Part shown: piece after piece, positions 36,367 through 45,562 of the stretch
How positions within the stretch are numbered: position 1 is the stretch's first letter
How the letters are laid out: every line of letters begins with the position of its first letter
Origin: Rhodomicrobium vannielii ATCC 17100
GTDB lineage: Bacteria; Pseudomonadota; Alphaproteobacteria; Rhizobiales; Rhodomicrobiaceae
NCBI RefSeq assembly: GCF_000166055.1
Contig: NC_014664.1
Location: 3,131,501 to 3,195,500 of the forward strand
DNA length: 64,000 bases
Direction: 5' to 3'
The notes under the pieces: generated by a model
The model's input: only the letters and a program-made list of their open reading frames with translations
What the model was told of the DNA's origin: nothing
Database searches by the model: none
Translations under genes and position numbers: made by a program

Positions 36367-37635
36367 ATGCTTGTAAAGTCCGACGACGCCGCCCAGCCCC
36401 AGGCGACCCGCTTTCCCCTGTCCACGCCGGAATTCGTGACCCTCATCGCGTTGTTGACCGCGCTGACGGCGCTTTCCATCGACATCATGTTGCCAGCGCT
36501 GCCAAAGATCGCCAGTGCGCTGGGCGCGACGACGGATAACGAGCAGCAGCTTGTGCTGAGCGTCTACTTCGCGGGCTTCGCCATCGGGCAATTTCTATTC
36601 GGGCCGCTTTCGGATTCTTACGGGCGGCGCAACCCGCTGTTGTTCGGGCTCGCGCTCTACACCATCGGAACGGTGCTGGCGGTTACGGCGACATCCTTTG
36701 CAATGCTCCTTTTCGCGCGCGCCTTTCAGGGCTTCGGCGCGGCGGCTCCCCGGATCGTTGCCATTGCCGTGGTGCGCGACCGTTTTGCCGGGCGCGAGAT
36801 GGCGCGCATCATGTCGTTCGTGACGATGGTATTCGTGGTCGTGCCGATCCTTGCGCCGACGCTCGGCGAAGCGATTGTCCAGTTTTCAGACTGGCACATC
36901 ATCTTCTGGGTGCTGCTTGGCATGGGGCTTCTGGCAACGCTCTGGTCCGGCCTGCGCCTGCCCGAGACGTTCCACCAAAGCGACCGTCTGCCGTTCACCG
37001 CCCGAAACATCTGGGCGGCGTGTGCGGCGGTCGCGACCACCAGACAAACCGCCGGTTACGCCGTCGCGCTCGGCTTTTCATTCGGCCTGCTGTTCTCCTA
37101 CATCATCACGTCGCAGCAAATCTTCGTCGATGTGTACGGACTCGGAGCGGAGTTTCCGATTGCCTTCGGCCTAATCGCGGCATTCCTCGCGGCTGCCTCG
37201 ATCATCAACGCAAAGCTTGTGCGGAGGGTGGGCATGCGCGGCGTCTCCCATCGTGCGATCCTCGGCGGGCTGGCGGTCTGCGGCGTGATGGCGGCGTTCG
37301 GCTTTCCCGACAAGCCTCCGCTCTGGGCGTTCGGCACCTTCATGGCGGCGGTTTTTCTGTGTTTCGGCCTGATGTCGGCGAATTTCAACTCCCTCGCCAT
37401 GGAGCCAATGGGGCATATCGCGGGCACCGCTTCATCGCTCATCGGCTTCTACACCACCGTTGCGGCGGCAGTGCTCGGCACCATCGTGGGGCAATCCTTC
37501 GACGGGTCGGTGCGTCCACTTTGCATAGGCATCAGCGTGATGTTCGCCGCGACGCTTGCTACGGTGCTGGTGACGGAGCGCGGCCGCCTCATGAAGCACT
37601 GCGACGCGCCCGAGGTGAAAGTGAAGGCGGCTTAG
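36367..37635 (+). CDS. Bcr/CflA-type MFS drug efflux transporter
   Basis: A 422-residue transporter with 12 predicted membrane helices. Motifs of the Bcr/CflA (DHA1) group are visible: LSIDIMLPALPKIASALG in helix 1, FGPLSDSYGRRNPLLFGL in loop 2-3 (motif A) and FQGFGAAAPRIVAIAVVRDRF in helix 4-5. It probably exports drugs or sulfonamide/bicyclomycin-like compounds with proton uptake. ATG 36367 is the first ATG in frame; the frame itself opens at a TTG inside the upstream terminator, which I reject. Confidence 0.9.
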   Translation: MLVKSDDAAQPQATRFPLSTPEFVTLIALLTALTALSIDIMLPALPKIASALGATTDNEQQLVLSVYFAGFAIGQFLFGPLSDSYGRRNPLLFGLALYTIGTVLAVTATSFAMLLFARAFQGFGAAAPRIVAIAVVRDRFAGREMARIMSFVTMVFVVVPILAPTLGEAIVQFSDWHIIFWVLLGMGLLATLWSGLRLPETFHQSDRLPFTARNIWAACAAVATTRQTAGYAVALGFSFGLLFSYIITSQQIFVDVYGLGAEFPIAFGLIAAFLAAASIINAKLVRRVGMRGVSHRAILGGLAVCGVMAAFGFPDKPPLWAFGTFMAAVFLCFGLMSANFNSLAMEPMGHIAGTASSLIGFYTTVAAAVLGTIVGQSFDGSVRPLCIGISVMFAATLATVLVTERGRLMKHCDAPEVKVKAA

Positions 37636-37741
37636 AGGCGTCCGCTATTTAGCCGAACGTCACAAACTCGTCATTTCGCCTAAAATCGCATTTGAAAGAG
37701 CAATTGTAATCGTCTATACCGAGGCTGCATTACATATCCGT

Positions 37742-37776
37742 CACCCGCCAGCGAGAGTTCGCCCGCGGGTGCGTTT
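37742..37776 (+). terminator. Possible terminator after the efflux gene
   Basis: Stem CACCCGC (37742-37748) / GCGGGTG (37765-37771), 16-nt loop, followed by CGTTTTG. Weaker than the other terminators reported here. Confidence 0.5.
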
Positions 37777-37911
37777 TGTGTTGGAACATGCCCACAGCGC
37801 CGGCATTGAAGGAAAACAGGACCGAGACAGCTCGTTTGAGGGCGCGAACGCCGCGCCGATGACAGAAAAATCGGACCTCCGCCAGAACCGAGCGAAACGC
37901 GAAAGCCCCCT

Positions 37912-39426
37912 ATGTTCGACTCCCTATCCGACCGCCTTTCAGGCATCTTCGACAAGCTTACCCGACGCGGCGCGCTGACCGACAGCGATGTTTCGGAAGC
38001 TATGCGCGAAGTTCGCCGGGCGCTGATCGAGGCGGACGTGGCGCTGGACGTGGTGAAAAGCTTCACCGACCGCGTTAAGGAAAAGGCCGTCGGTCAGGAA
38101 GTCGTCCGCTCGGTGACGCCTGGCCAGATGGTCGTCAAGATCGTGCATGACGAACTCGTGCGCACGCTCGGCGCGGAAGCCGAACCCATCGACCTCCAGT
38201 CGGTGCCACCGGTGCCGATCATGATGGTCGGCCTGCAAGGCTCCGGCAAAACCACCACCACGGCGAAGATCGCGAAGCGCCTCACCGAACGCGACAAGCG
38301 CAAGGTTCTGATGGCCTCGCTCGACACGCGCCGCCCCGCCGCGCAGGAGCAGCTCGAAGTTCTCGGCAAGCAAACCGGCGTCGACACGCTCCCCATCATC
38401 AAGGGCCAGACGCCGCAGCAAATCGCGACGCGGGCCATTCAGGCGGCCAAACTCGGCGGCTATGACGTCGTCATCCTCGACACCGCCGGTCGCCTTCATA
38501 TCGACGACGAACTGATGCGCGAGACGGAGCAGGTTCGCGACATCGCGCAGCCGCACGAAACGCTGCTTGTCGCCGACAGCCTTACCGGTCAGGACGCGGT
38601 GAACCTCGCGCGCACCTTCGACCAGCGCATCGGCATCACTGGCATCGTGCTGACCCGCATCGACGGCGACGGGCGCGGCGGCGCTGCGCTCTCCATGCGC
38701 GCCGTCACGGGCAAGCCGATCAAGCTGCTCGGCACCGGCGAAAAGCTGGACGGCCTCGAAGACTTCCACCCCGAGCGCGTCGCGGGCCGCATCCTCGGCA
38801 TGGGCGACGTGGTTAGCCTCGTCGAGCGCGCCGCCGAAAACATCGATCAGGAAAAAGCGCAGGCCATGGCGAAGAAGCTCGCCAAGGGCCAATTCGACCT
38901 GCAAGACCTCTCCGACCAGTTCCGCCAGATGCAGAAGATCGGCGGCATGTCGGGCGTGCTGGGCATGCTGCCCGGCATCGGCAAGATGAAGAAGCAGCTG
39001 GACGCCGCCAACCTCGACGACAAGCTGCTGAAGAGGCAGACCGCAATCATCTCCTCCATGACGACACAGGAGCGCCGCAACCCGAAAGTGCTGCAAGCGA
39101 GCCGCAAGCGCCGCATCGCAGCCGGGTCCGGCACCACCGTGCAGGAGGTGAACCAGCTTCTCAAGATGCACCGGCAGATGGCCGACATGATGAAGGTCGT
39201 CGGCAAGGGCAAGGGCGGACTTGCGAAGCTGTTCGGCATCGGCGGAAAGATGCCGGAACCCACGCCCGAGATGATTGAAGCAGCGAAGGCGGGCAAGATG
39301 CAGCTCCCGCCGGGCATGAAGCTGCCGGGAGTTCTCGGAGGTGGCGGCGGTTTGCCGGGCCTTCCGGGTATGCCGGGCGGCGGACGTTTCGGCGGCCTTC
39401 CGGGCCTGCCAGGGAAAAAGAAATGA
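37912..39426 (+). CDS. ffh: Signal recognition particle GTPase Ffh
   Basis: SRP54 homologue of 504 residues that binds signal sequences and targets ribosomes to the membrane. N domain (residues 1-90), G domain with [44 protein letters not shown] and [14 protein letters not shown], then the methionine-rich M domain ([41 protein letters not shown]). The tail is glycine/proline-rich ([11 protein letters not shown] and repeats) and ends in KKK. It heads the rpsP-rimM-trmD group, a common arrangement. Confidence 0.97.
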   Translation: MFDSLSDRLSGIFDKLTRRGALTDSDVSEAMREVRRALIEADVALDVVKSFTDRVKEKAVGQEVVRSVTPGQMVVKIVHDELVRTLGAEAEPIDLQSVPPVPIMMVGLQGSGKTTTTAKIAKRLTERDKRKVLMASLDTRRPAAQEQLEVLGKQTGVDTLPIIKGQTPQQIATRAIQAAKLGGYDVVILDTAGRLHIDDELMRETEQVRDIAQPHETLLVADSLTGQDAVNLARTFDQRIGITGIVLTRIDGDGRGGAALSMRAVTGKPIKLLGTGEKLDGLEDFHPERVAGRILGMGDVVSLVERAAENIDQEKAQAMAKKLAKGQFDLQDLSDQFRQMQKIGGMSGVLGMLPGIGKMKKQLDAANLDDKLLKRQTAIISSMTTQERRNPKVLQASRKRRIAAGSGTTVQEVNQLLKMHRQMADMMKVVGKGKGGLAKLFGIGGKMPEPTPEMIEAAKAGKMQLPPGMKLPGVLGGGGGLPGLPGMPGGGRFGGLPGLPGKKK

Positions 39427-39518
39427 GAGCGCTGAGAGTGCTGTCAACCGCGCGGGCAAGGCTCGTGCAGAACAGAATTTTTGCAAGATCAGAGACCGAA
39501 CAGTTAACGGAGACCAAC

Positions 39519-39875
39519 ATGCCCCTGAAGATCAGACTGTCCCGCGGCGGCGCGAAGAAGCGCCCGTACTACCGCATCGTCGTCGCTGAAGCGACTGCAC
39601 CGCGCGATGGCCGCTTCATCGAGAAGCTCGGCACCTACAATCCGCTGCTTCCGAAGGATCACACGGACCGCGTGACGCTTCTTGAAGACCGCGTGAAGCA
39701 TTGGCTCTCAGTTGGCGCGCAGCCCACCGATCGCGTGCTCCGCTTCCTCGACGCGCGCGGCCTTGCGAAGCGCCCCGAGCGCAACAACCCGAATAAGGGC
39801 GAGCCGGGCACAAAGGCCGTCGAGCGCGCCGAAGAGCGTCGCAAGAAGGCCGAAGAGACAAGCGAAGCCGCGTAA
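39519..39875 (+). CDS. rpsP: 30S ribosomal protein S16
   Basis: A 118-residue S16 with the invariant start [19 protein letters not shown], then [13 protein letters not shown] and [17 protein letters not shown]. The last 35 residues are a charged, Lys/Glu/Ala-rich extension common in alphaproteobacteria. The frame is open back to 39423, but ATG 39519 gives the correct N-terminus. Confidence 0.97.
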   Translation: MPLKIRLSRGGAKKRPYYRIVVAEATAPRDGRFIEKLGTYNPLLPKDHTDRVTLLEDRVKHWLSVGAQPTDRVLRFLDARGLAKRPERNNPNKGEPGTKAVERAEERRKKAEETSEAA

Positions 39876-39917
39876 GCTGCAAGCTTTACGCCCGCCTCGC
39901 GCGGGATGTAGAATTAC

Positions 39918-39947
39918 GGAGCGCCTGCCGCATCGCGGAGGCGCTCC
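39918..39947 (+). terminator. Stem-loop after rpsP
   Basis: Perfect 9-bp stem GGAGCGCCT (39918-39926) / AGGCGCTCC (39939-39947) with a 12-nt loop, followed by GCTTGTGTTG. It lacks a true T run, so it may only partly stop transcription and set the ratio between rpsP and the rimM-trmD part, or protect the rpsP 3' end. Confidence 0.6.
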
Positions 39948-39968
39948 GCTTGTGTTGTGGGAGCCGCG

Positions 39969-40202
39969 ATGGACGGGCTGACCTTTTTCGGTCTCTTGGC
40001 TGTGTCGCTGATGCTGCTCTTCTATGCGCTGGAAGAGAACAGCCCGTGGTTTATACTCGCTTTCGCGGGGTCGTGTGTTCTCGCCAGCGCTTACGGTTTC
40101 CTGCAAGGCGCGTGGCCGTTCGGGCTGGTCGAGGCGATTTGGGCCGTTGTCGCGCTTGCGCGCTTCCGCAGCCGCCTCGCCGATAAGGTGCAAAGCGCAT
40201 GA
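39969..40202 (+). CDS. Small membrane protein of unknown function
   Basis: A 77-residue hydrophobic protein with two to three helices (GLTFFGLLAVSLMLLFYAL, WFILAFAGSCVLASAYGFLQG, GLVEAIWAVVALARF). ATG 39969 has GGGAG 5 nt upstream; a GTG at 39957 is possible. It overlaps rimM by ATGA and so is translated together with it. Small proteins of this kind (YgaP/DUF-type 'CBU_0592-like' two-helix proteins) occur widely, but no function is known; I make no family claim. Confidence 0.75.
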   Translation: MDGLTFFGLLAVSLMLLFYALEENSPWFILAFAGSCVLASAYGFLQGAWPFGLVEAIWAVVALARFRSRLADKVQSA

Positions 40203-40780
40203 CGGAAGATAAGGTTCTGCTCGGCCGCATCGGCGGCGCGCATGGCTTGCGCGGCGAAGTGAAAATCGCGACCTTCACCGCCGCGCCGGAAGACATCACG
40301 GCTTACGGGCCGCTTTCGAGCGCCGACGGCACGCGCACCTTCGTCATCACCGGCATGCGCGCCGCCTCCCCCGGCTCCGTCATCGCGCGGCTCAAAGGCG
40401 TTGCCGACCGCACGCAGGCCGAGGCGCTGAACGGCATCGAGCTTTACGTCCCCCGCGATTCGCTGCCGCCGCCGGAGGAAGATGACGAGTTTTACTATTC
40501 CGACCTCATCGGTCTTGCCGCCGTGTCGCCGGAAGGCGCGGCCGTTGGCAAGGTCATCGGCGTGCACAATTTCGGCGCGGGCGACCTCATCGAAGTGCGC
40601 TTCGGCGACGAGCGCCAGCCGGTGCTGATCCCCTTTGACAACGCGCATGTGCCGCATGTCGATCTCGGCGCGGGCCGCGTGACGGTGATCCGTCCGGCCT
40701 TTGAGGGCGCGGACGCGAGCGAGCGCGGCGCGAAGAGCGCGGACGGCGCCAGCGGAACGGATGACGAGACGCCCGAATGA
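40199..40780 (+). CDS. rimM: 16S rRNA processing protein RimM
   Basis: A 193-residue 30S maturation factor. The N-terminal domain has VLLGRIGGAHGLRGEVKI, followed by the linker with DEFYYSDLIGL and the PRC-barrel domain with GKVIGVHNFGAGDLIEV and VLIPFDNAHVPHVDLGAGRV. A short acidic/serine tail ends the protein. It lies between rpsP and trmD as in most bacteria, here with overlapping neighbours on both sides. Confidence 0.95.
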   Translation: MTEDKVLLGRIGGAHGLRGEVKIATFTAAPEDITAYGPLSSADGTRTFVITGMRAASPGSVIARLKGVADRTQAEALNGIELYVPRDSLPPPEEDDEFYYSDLIGLAAVSPEGAAVGKVIGVHNFGAGDLIEVRFGDERQPVLIPFDNAHVPHVDLGAGRVTVIRPAFEGADASERGAKSADGASGTDDETPE

Positions 40781-41238
40781 CCGTCCTCGGCCTCATCTCC
40801 GACACGCACGGCTTGCTTAGGCCCGAAGCGGCGGCGGCGCTTGAGGGCGTGGACGCGATCCTTCATGCGGGCGATGTCGGGCGGCCGGACGTTCTCGCGG
40901 CGCTCCGGGCCGTTGCACCCGTGTTCGCGGTGCGCGGCAATGTTGACGGTGGCGAACTCGCCGCACTGCCGCTCGATACGGTTGCGAGCGTCGAAGGCAT
41001 CGATATCTACATGCTGCACATCCTGCGCAATATCGCGATCGACCCGGCGGCCGCGGGCATGGCGGTGGTGGTTTCCGGGCATACGCACAAGCCGCTGATC
41101 GAGGAGAAGGACGGCGTGCTGTATGTGAATCCCGGCAGCGCTGGGCCGCGTCGCTTCGCACTGCCTGTGTCGGTGGGGTTCCTGCGGCTGGCGAGCGGGC
41201 AGCGGCCCGAAGCCTGGCTCAAGATGCTGGATGTTTGA
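40777..41238 (+). CDS. YfcE/MJ0936-type metallophosphoesterase
   Basis: A 153-residue calcineurin-like phosphodiesterase. All metal-binding motifs are visible: LISDTHG, LHAGDVG, VRGNVDG (GNxD variant of GNHD), SGHTHKP, and the family ending YVNPGSAGPRRF. It overlaps rimM by ATGA and touches trmD (TGAATG), so it is part of the same operon. Such an enzyme is not a usual member of the rimM-trmD operon; the substrate is unknown. Confidence 0.92.
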   Translation: MTVLGLISDTHGLLRPEAAAALEGVDAILHAGDVGRPDVLAALRAVAPVFAVRGNVDGGELAALPLDTVASVEGIDIYMLHILRNIAIDPAAAGMAVVVSGHTHKPLIEEKDGVLYVNPGSAGPRRFALPVSVGFLRLASGQRPEAWLKMLDV

Positions 41239-41934
41239 ATGACGTGGCATGCCAGCATACTGACGCTTTTCCCCGAGATGTTTCCCGGTCCGCTCGGCCT
41301 GAGCCTGTCCGGGCGCGCGCTTGCAGATGGCCTGTGGCGGCTCTCGACGCGCAACATCCGTGATTTCGCGACCGACAAGCATCGCTCGGTGGACGATACG
41401 CCTGCGGGCGGCGGCGCTGGCATGGTGCTTCGCGCGGATGTGGCGGCGGCGGCTATCGATGCGGCAAGCGCCGACGCGCCGGACCTGCCGCGCATCTATC
41501 TTTCGCCGCGCGGCGCGCCGCTGACGCAGGCCCGCGCCCGTACGCTTGCCGCAGGGCCGGGGGCGCTGCTATTCTGCGGCCGCTTCGAGGGCCTCGACCA
41601 GCGCGCGATTGACGCGCGCCAGCTCGAAGAAATCTCCATCGGCGATTATGTGCTGTCGGGCGGCGAACTTGCCGCGATGGTGCTTCTCGACGCTTGCGTG
41701 CGGCTCCTGCCGGGCGTGATTGGCGCTGAGGCGTCGCTCGGCGAGGAAAGCCACGAGAACGGCCTCCTTGAATACCCGCATTACACAAGGCCGCGCGTTT
41801 TCGAGGGGCGCGAAATTCCTGACGTGCTGCTATCCGGCGATCATGCCCGCATCGCGCGGTGGCGGCGCGAACAGTCGGAGGCCTTGACGGGCGTCCGCCG
41901 ACCGGACCTCGCGGCGCGCCTCAAGCGCGACTGA
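41239..41934 (+). CDS. trmD: tRNA (guanine-N1)-methyltransferase TrmD
   Basis: A 231-residue SPOUT enzyme that makes m1G37 in tRNA using S-adenosylmethionine. Conserved motifs: [37 protein letters not shown], the trefoil-knot region [23 protein letters not shown] and [21 protein letters not shown]. The usual next gene, rplS, is absent; an unrelated gene on the other strand follows. Confidence 0.96.
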   Translation: MTWHASILTLFPEMFPGPLGLSLSGRALADGLWRLSTRNIRDFATDKHRSVDDTPAGGGAGMVLRADVAAAAIDAASADAPDLPRIYLSPRGAPLTQARARTLAAGPGALLFCGRFEGLDQRAIDARQLEEISIGDYVLSGGELAAMVLLDACVRLLPGVIGAEASLGEESHENGLLEYPHYTRPRVFEGREIPDVLLSGDHARIARWRREQSEALTGVRRPDLAARLKRD

Positions 41935-41958
41935 AGCGGCGCGCGGACCACGTGGCGC

Positions 41959-42498
41959 TCATCGTACCTGCGCTACAAGCGGAAACCGCGTCGGATGGCC
42001 GGATCTCACCATCGATTTCACGCCCGAGCGCGCGTCGACAAAAACCTGCGTCTGGCCGAGCCGTCCCGCCACCCCCGGCGCGCCGCCGTGGCAACGCGCA
42101 ACCGGCAGCTTCCCGCGAAATCCCAGCGCCCAGATGCGGCGGACCGCGATCTCGCCCGTCTCCGTCTTGAGGACGTACGTTTCGGGTTTGCGCAGATAGC
42201 ACCACCCAGCGAAAGCGCTTCCGAGCGGAGCAGTCACGTCGAAATAATCGGCGATGTTGGCCTCGAAAGACGCGGGCGTGGGCGCGTGCGTCTGAGGCAG
42301 CCAGATATAAAGGAATATAAGCGATCCGTCCGCCTGCGGTTGCGGAAGCTGAATTTTCTCCAGATCTGGTATATTTAGAGAAGAAAATCGCAATGCGACG
42401 GCATCGATCTTGTCATGGAACAGATCGGTCGCTTCCTCTGCGCGCGATCCGAGGGGAATTACGAGTAAAGCCGACGCGATAAAAACAAAAAGTCTCAT
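41959..42498 (-). CDS. Secreted protein of unknown function
   Basis: A 179-residue protein with a clear signal peptide (MRLFVFIASALLVIPLGSRA) and a mature part with two cysteines (GWCYLRKP, ARCHGG). The middle contains [16 protein letters not shown] and a WALGFRGKLPV block. ATG 42498 has GGGGAG close by; the frame continues upstream to 42897 without protein character. I recognise no family. It is convergent with trmD. Confidence 0.7.
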   Translation of the reverse strand: MRLFVFIASALLVIPLGSRAEEATDLFHDKIDAVALRFSSLNIPDLEKIQLPQPQADGSLIFLYIWLPQTHAPTPASFEANIADYFDVTAPLGSAFAGWCYLRKPETYVLKTETGEIAVRRIWALGFRGKLPVARCHGGAPGVAGRLGQTQVFVDARSGVKSMVRSGHPTRFPLVAQVR

Positions 42499-42968
42499 AA
42501 TCTCCCCTTCCGCATCAACGCCGGCGAGATCGGAGCACCCCCTACTCTTGATTGTAGCTAATTTCCGCGCGGCGGCCAATCGAAATGCGGCCCATCGGGA
42601 TCGCCCGGTGACATTCCATCCTCCGATTGCCGCTGCTTCCGCTGGAAGTTGTACAAGGGTGTGGCCTGTTTTAAGGAAGGTGTTTCCATGGATACGGCGA
42701 TGGGGGAAGCGGCGGGCCGCATGGGCAACACAGCGAGAGGCGATCCTTTCCGAAAATCGCGAAGGATTAGCGTCGCGCGGTAGTGAACCCGGCTCGATCC
42801 ACGGGGCAAAACCGGTTTCCGAGGTTGCCGATGCGCGCGGTTTGGCAGACACTGCGCCCCGTCCGGCATTCCAGGCGGAAACCGGACGGGCGAACAACCG
42901 ATTTCAGACTTCACACGTGCCCGGTGCGCTTCGTCCAGCGCACGCGCGCGACTTGCGGAACCACCCCG
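42499..42968. other. 470-nt divergent intergenic region
   Basis: It lies between the secreted hypothetical (minus) and acetate kinase (plus). I see no gene, strong hairpin or FNR-type box. The open frame that extends the kinase upstream (to 42783) has no family similarity in its first 62 codons. Confidence 0.55.
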
Positions 42969-44180
42969 ATGAAGAATGCCATGCTCACCCTCAATGCGGG
43001 GTCTTCGTCGTTGAAGTTCGCGCTTTTCGACGTCCAGGGGGGCGGGATTGACGAAGCGTTTCGCGGGCAGGTCGAAGGACTGCACGGCGAAGCGGCGGAA
43101 TTTTCAGTAAAGGCCGCGCCGGGTTCCGGCATGCCGAGCTTTGCGCCAAGGCCGACTGTTTCCGCGTCGCACGTGGCCGCGCTGCATGAAGTGCTCGATT
43201 TCGTGCACCAGTTTGGCGGGGGCCGGAAGATCGTCGGCGTGGGCCACCGCATCGTGCATGGCGGGACTCAGTTCACGAAGCCCATTCGCGTGTACGAAGA
43301 CGAACTCCTGGAAATGCGCACGCTCATTCCGCTGGCGCCGCTGCATCAAACGCACAACATCCGCTGCATTCTCGCCGCGCGGAAGGTGTTTCCCGAAGCC
43401 GTGCAGGTTGCCTGCTTCGACACCGCCTTTCACCGCACGCATAATTGGGAGAACGATACCTTCGGTCTGCCGCCGGAATATTACGACTCCGGCGTGCGCC
43501 GCTACGGCTTTCACGGTCTTTCCTATGAGCACCTCGTGGACGAGCTTCGCGGCTTCGCGCCCGATATCGCGGAGGGGCGCGTTATCATGGCCCATCTCGG
43601 CAACGGCGCGTCGATGTGCGCGATGAAGGACGGGCGGAGCATCAGTTCGACCATGAGCTTCACGCCGCTTGACGGCCTTGCGATGGGAACGCGCTGCGGT
43701 CAGATCGACGCCGGTGTGGTGCTGCATCTCCTGACCGACCGCCGTATGAGTGTCGACGCGGTGTCGCAGCTTCTCCATCGCGGCTCGGGGCTCAAGGGGA
43801 TGTCGGGCTTCTCGCACGACGTGCGCGACCTCGAAAAGGCGGACACACCCGGCTCGCGCGCCGCGCTCACCTATTTCGTGCATCGCGCTCGCTACGAAAT
43901 CGGCGCACTCACCGCGCTTCTTGGCGGGCTGGACGCGCTCGTGTTTTCGGGCGGCATCGGCGAACACGCCGCTGATCTTCGCGAGCGGATTTGCGCCGGT
44001 TTCGAGTGGCTCGGCCTGTCGCTGGACGCGGAGCGCAACGCTCGGACCGATAGGCTTCTCAGCGCGGATGCGTCGCGCGTGAAGGTTTTTGTGGTGGCCG
44101 CGAACGAGGAAAAGACCATCGCGCAGCATACGCTTTCGTTCCTGCCGGCGTTGCAGGAGAGCCGCTACAGCGCACCATGA
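42969..44180 (+). CDS. ackA: Acetate kinase
   Basis: A 403-residue enzyme that interconverts acetyl phosphate + ADP and acetate + ATP. Motifs of the ASKHA fold: N-terminal LTLNAGSSSLKF, VGHRIVHGG, ACFDTAFH, YGFHGLSYEHL, MAHLGNGASMCAMKDGRS, DTTMGFTPL-like segment (here SSTMSFTPLDGLAMGTRCG) and FSGGIGEHA. I start it at ATG 42969, the family N-terminus. No phosphotransacetylase or phosphoketolase gene is adjacent on its downstream side, so its acetyl-phosphate source lies elsewhere. Confidence 0.94.
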   Translation: MKNAMLTLNAGSSSLKFALFDVQGGGIDEAFRGQVEGLHGEAAEFSVKAAPGSGMPSFAPRPTVSASHVAALHEVLDFVHQFGGGRKIVGVGHRIVHGGTQFTKPIRVYEDELLEMRTLIPLAPLHQTHNIRCILAARKVFPEAVQVACFDTAFHRTHNWENDTFGLPPEYYDSGVRRYGFHGLSYEHLVDELRGFAPDIAEGRVIMAHLGNGASMCAMKDGRSISSTMSFTPLDGLAMGTRCGQIDAGVVLHLLTDRRMSVDAVSQLLHRGSGLKGMSGFSHDVRDLEKADTPGSRAALTYFVHRARYEIGALTALLGGLDALVFSGGIGEHAADLRERICAGFEWLGLSLDAERNARTDRLLSADASRVKVFVVAANEEKTIAQHTLSFLPALQESRYSAP

Positions 44181-44316
44181 CCGCGCGCTGGATCAGCGTG
44201 CGTTACATCAAACTCGATTTGACGCAGAGAAGCTGATCGACAACCGAAATTCAGAGCGTCGTGGCGCGTCTGATTTACCGCACGCCGCGCTAGTCGTCCT
44301 CGCAACCGCGAGGCAA

Positions 44317-44790
44317 CTACGCCGCCTGTTCGGATTTCTCGATTTCCGCCAGCTTGCCGTCGACGCGTCTGATCTCCGCCGCAAGCCCGTGCAGTCGAAC
44401 GAGCAGCTTCTCCGAAATATGCTCCGCGAGTTCCGGGTGCTTCTCCATCGTCGCGCGGAAAGCATCGCGAGAGAACGCCAGCGCCCGCAGTCGCTCTTGC
44501 GCTGTCACGGACACGCTGTGAACAGTTTCTACCAGCATGCCAAGCTCGCCAACAAGCGTGCCCGGCCAGAGGTCTTCTACATAAAGTTCGCCGGCCTCGA
44601 TGCGAGGACAACCGGCCTTTCCGGTCATGATCAAATAAGCGGTGCTGCCGGTCTCGCCTTCGGTAATAAGCTTCGCGTCAGCCTCGAAGAATGTCTTCTG
44701 GCCTATCGCTGCGATCGCTTCGAGCAGCTCCTCGGAAAGCCCCCTGAAGAGGGGAACTTGCTGTAAAAGCTCGATTTTATGGTCGAGCAT
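44317..44790 (-). CDS. Cyclic-nucleotide-binding-domain protein (no DNA-binding domain), copy A
   Basis: A 157-residue protein made of one CNB domain: LLQQVPLFRGLSEELLEAI, YLIMTGKAG, the phosphate-cassette region PGTLVGELGMLVET, then a C-terminal helix. The usual Crp helix-turn-helix is absent. In the cassette the typical FGExAL-RAAT arrangement is changed (GELGMLVETVHSVSV), so binding of cAMP or cGMP is uncertain. A second such protein lies 104 nt upstream; the two share the start (MLDxxIELL) and the cassette (GExxMLVET). Confidence 0.85.
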   Translation of the reverse strand: MLDHKIELLQQVPLFRGLSEELLEAIAAIGQKTFFEADAKLITEGETGSTAYLIMTGKAGCPRIEAGELYVEDLWPGTLVGELGMLVETVHSVSVTAQERLRALAFSRDAFRATMEKHPELAEHISEKLLVRLHGLAAEIRRVDGKLAEIEKSEQAA

Positions 44791-44894
44791 AGAACCACCC
44801 GTCTTTGAATTCGGCCAACTCCCCTACACGTTTACAATCACAGAGGTAGAGTTTTGTTTGATTCGCCCTAATTCGCAACGATATTAACGAAGCC

Positions 44895-45452
44895 TTAGTA
44901 TTCCCCGATAAACTGGCGCGTGCGGCCTGCATTGAAAGCGGGGGATTGCGCGGCGAGTTCGGCCTCCGTCGGTGCTCGCGTGGGTGTTTGCGGCGCATTT
45001 TCCTTCTGTTCGAGCAACAGTTCAAAATTCCGCAAATCGTGTGCGAAAGACCGCAGCCGGAGGAGGAGGTTGTCAGCCAATTGGCGCGCGATGCCTGGGT
45101 CGCGCTGCATTACGCGCGTCAGCCGGGCGCGCCGCAGCGCAAGCGCGCGGACGCGTTCCGAAGCCTCGACAGTGAGGGGATAGACGGTTTCCACCAGCAT
45201 CGCCATCTCGCCGATGAAAGTGCCGGGTCCGATGGGTTCGCTGCCGGTTGCCATCCCGGGAAAACCCCTGCAGCGCACCGATCCGGAGAGAACAAGAAAC
45301 GCGCAGTCGCCCGCTACGTCTTTCCTGGTCAAAATCTGACCGGGTTCGAAATATACCTTTTTCCCGGCATCCAGAATTGCCGCGAGTTGCTTCTCCCCAA
45401 GGCCTTTAAAAATCGGCAGTGCTCGAAGAAGCTCGATATGAGAATCGAGCAT
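44895..45452 (-). CDS. Cyclic-nucleotide-binding-domain protein (no DNA-binding domain), copy B
   Basis: A 185-residue paralogue of the preceding protein: MLDSHIELLRALPIFKGLGEKQL, FLVLSGSVRCRGF, PGTFIGEMAMLVETVYPLTV, a helical end and a disordered tail rich in Ala/Pro/Thr that finishes with RQFIGEY. No helix-turn-helix. It is on the same strand as copy A and the response regulator gene upstream. CNB-only proteins usually act as small sensors or regulatory subunits; here the partner is unknown. Confidence 0.85.
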   Translation of the reverse strand: MLDSHIELLRALPIFKGLGEKQLAAILDAGKKVYFEPGQILTRKDVAGDCAFLVLSGSVRCRGFPGMATGSEPIGPGTFIGEMAMLVETVYPLTVEASERVRALALRRARLTRVMQRDPGIARQLADNLLLRLRSFAHDLRNFELLLEQKENAPQTPTRAPTEAELAAQSPAFNAGRTRQFIGEY

Positions 45453-45562
45453 TGCGCAGGAACCTATCGCTTGAGTGGCCGAACTCCTTCAACCCATACC
45501 AACGGTTCGGACTCTGCGCGATTCGGTTATGCAACTCAAGGTTGTTTGTGATCTCGCTCGAT

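Noticed and set aside
42500-42968. Noncoding RNA or riboswitch before acetate kinase
   Set aside because: No conserved riboswitch sequence and no strong nested stems were visible.
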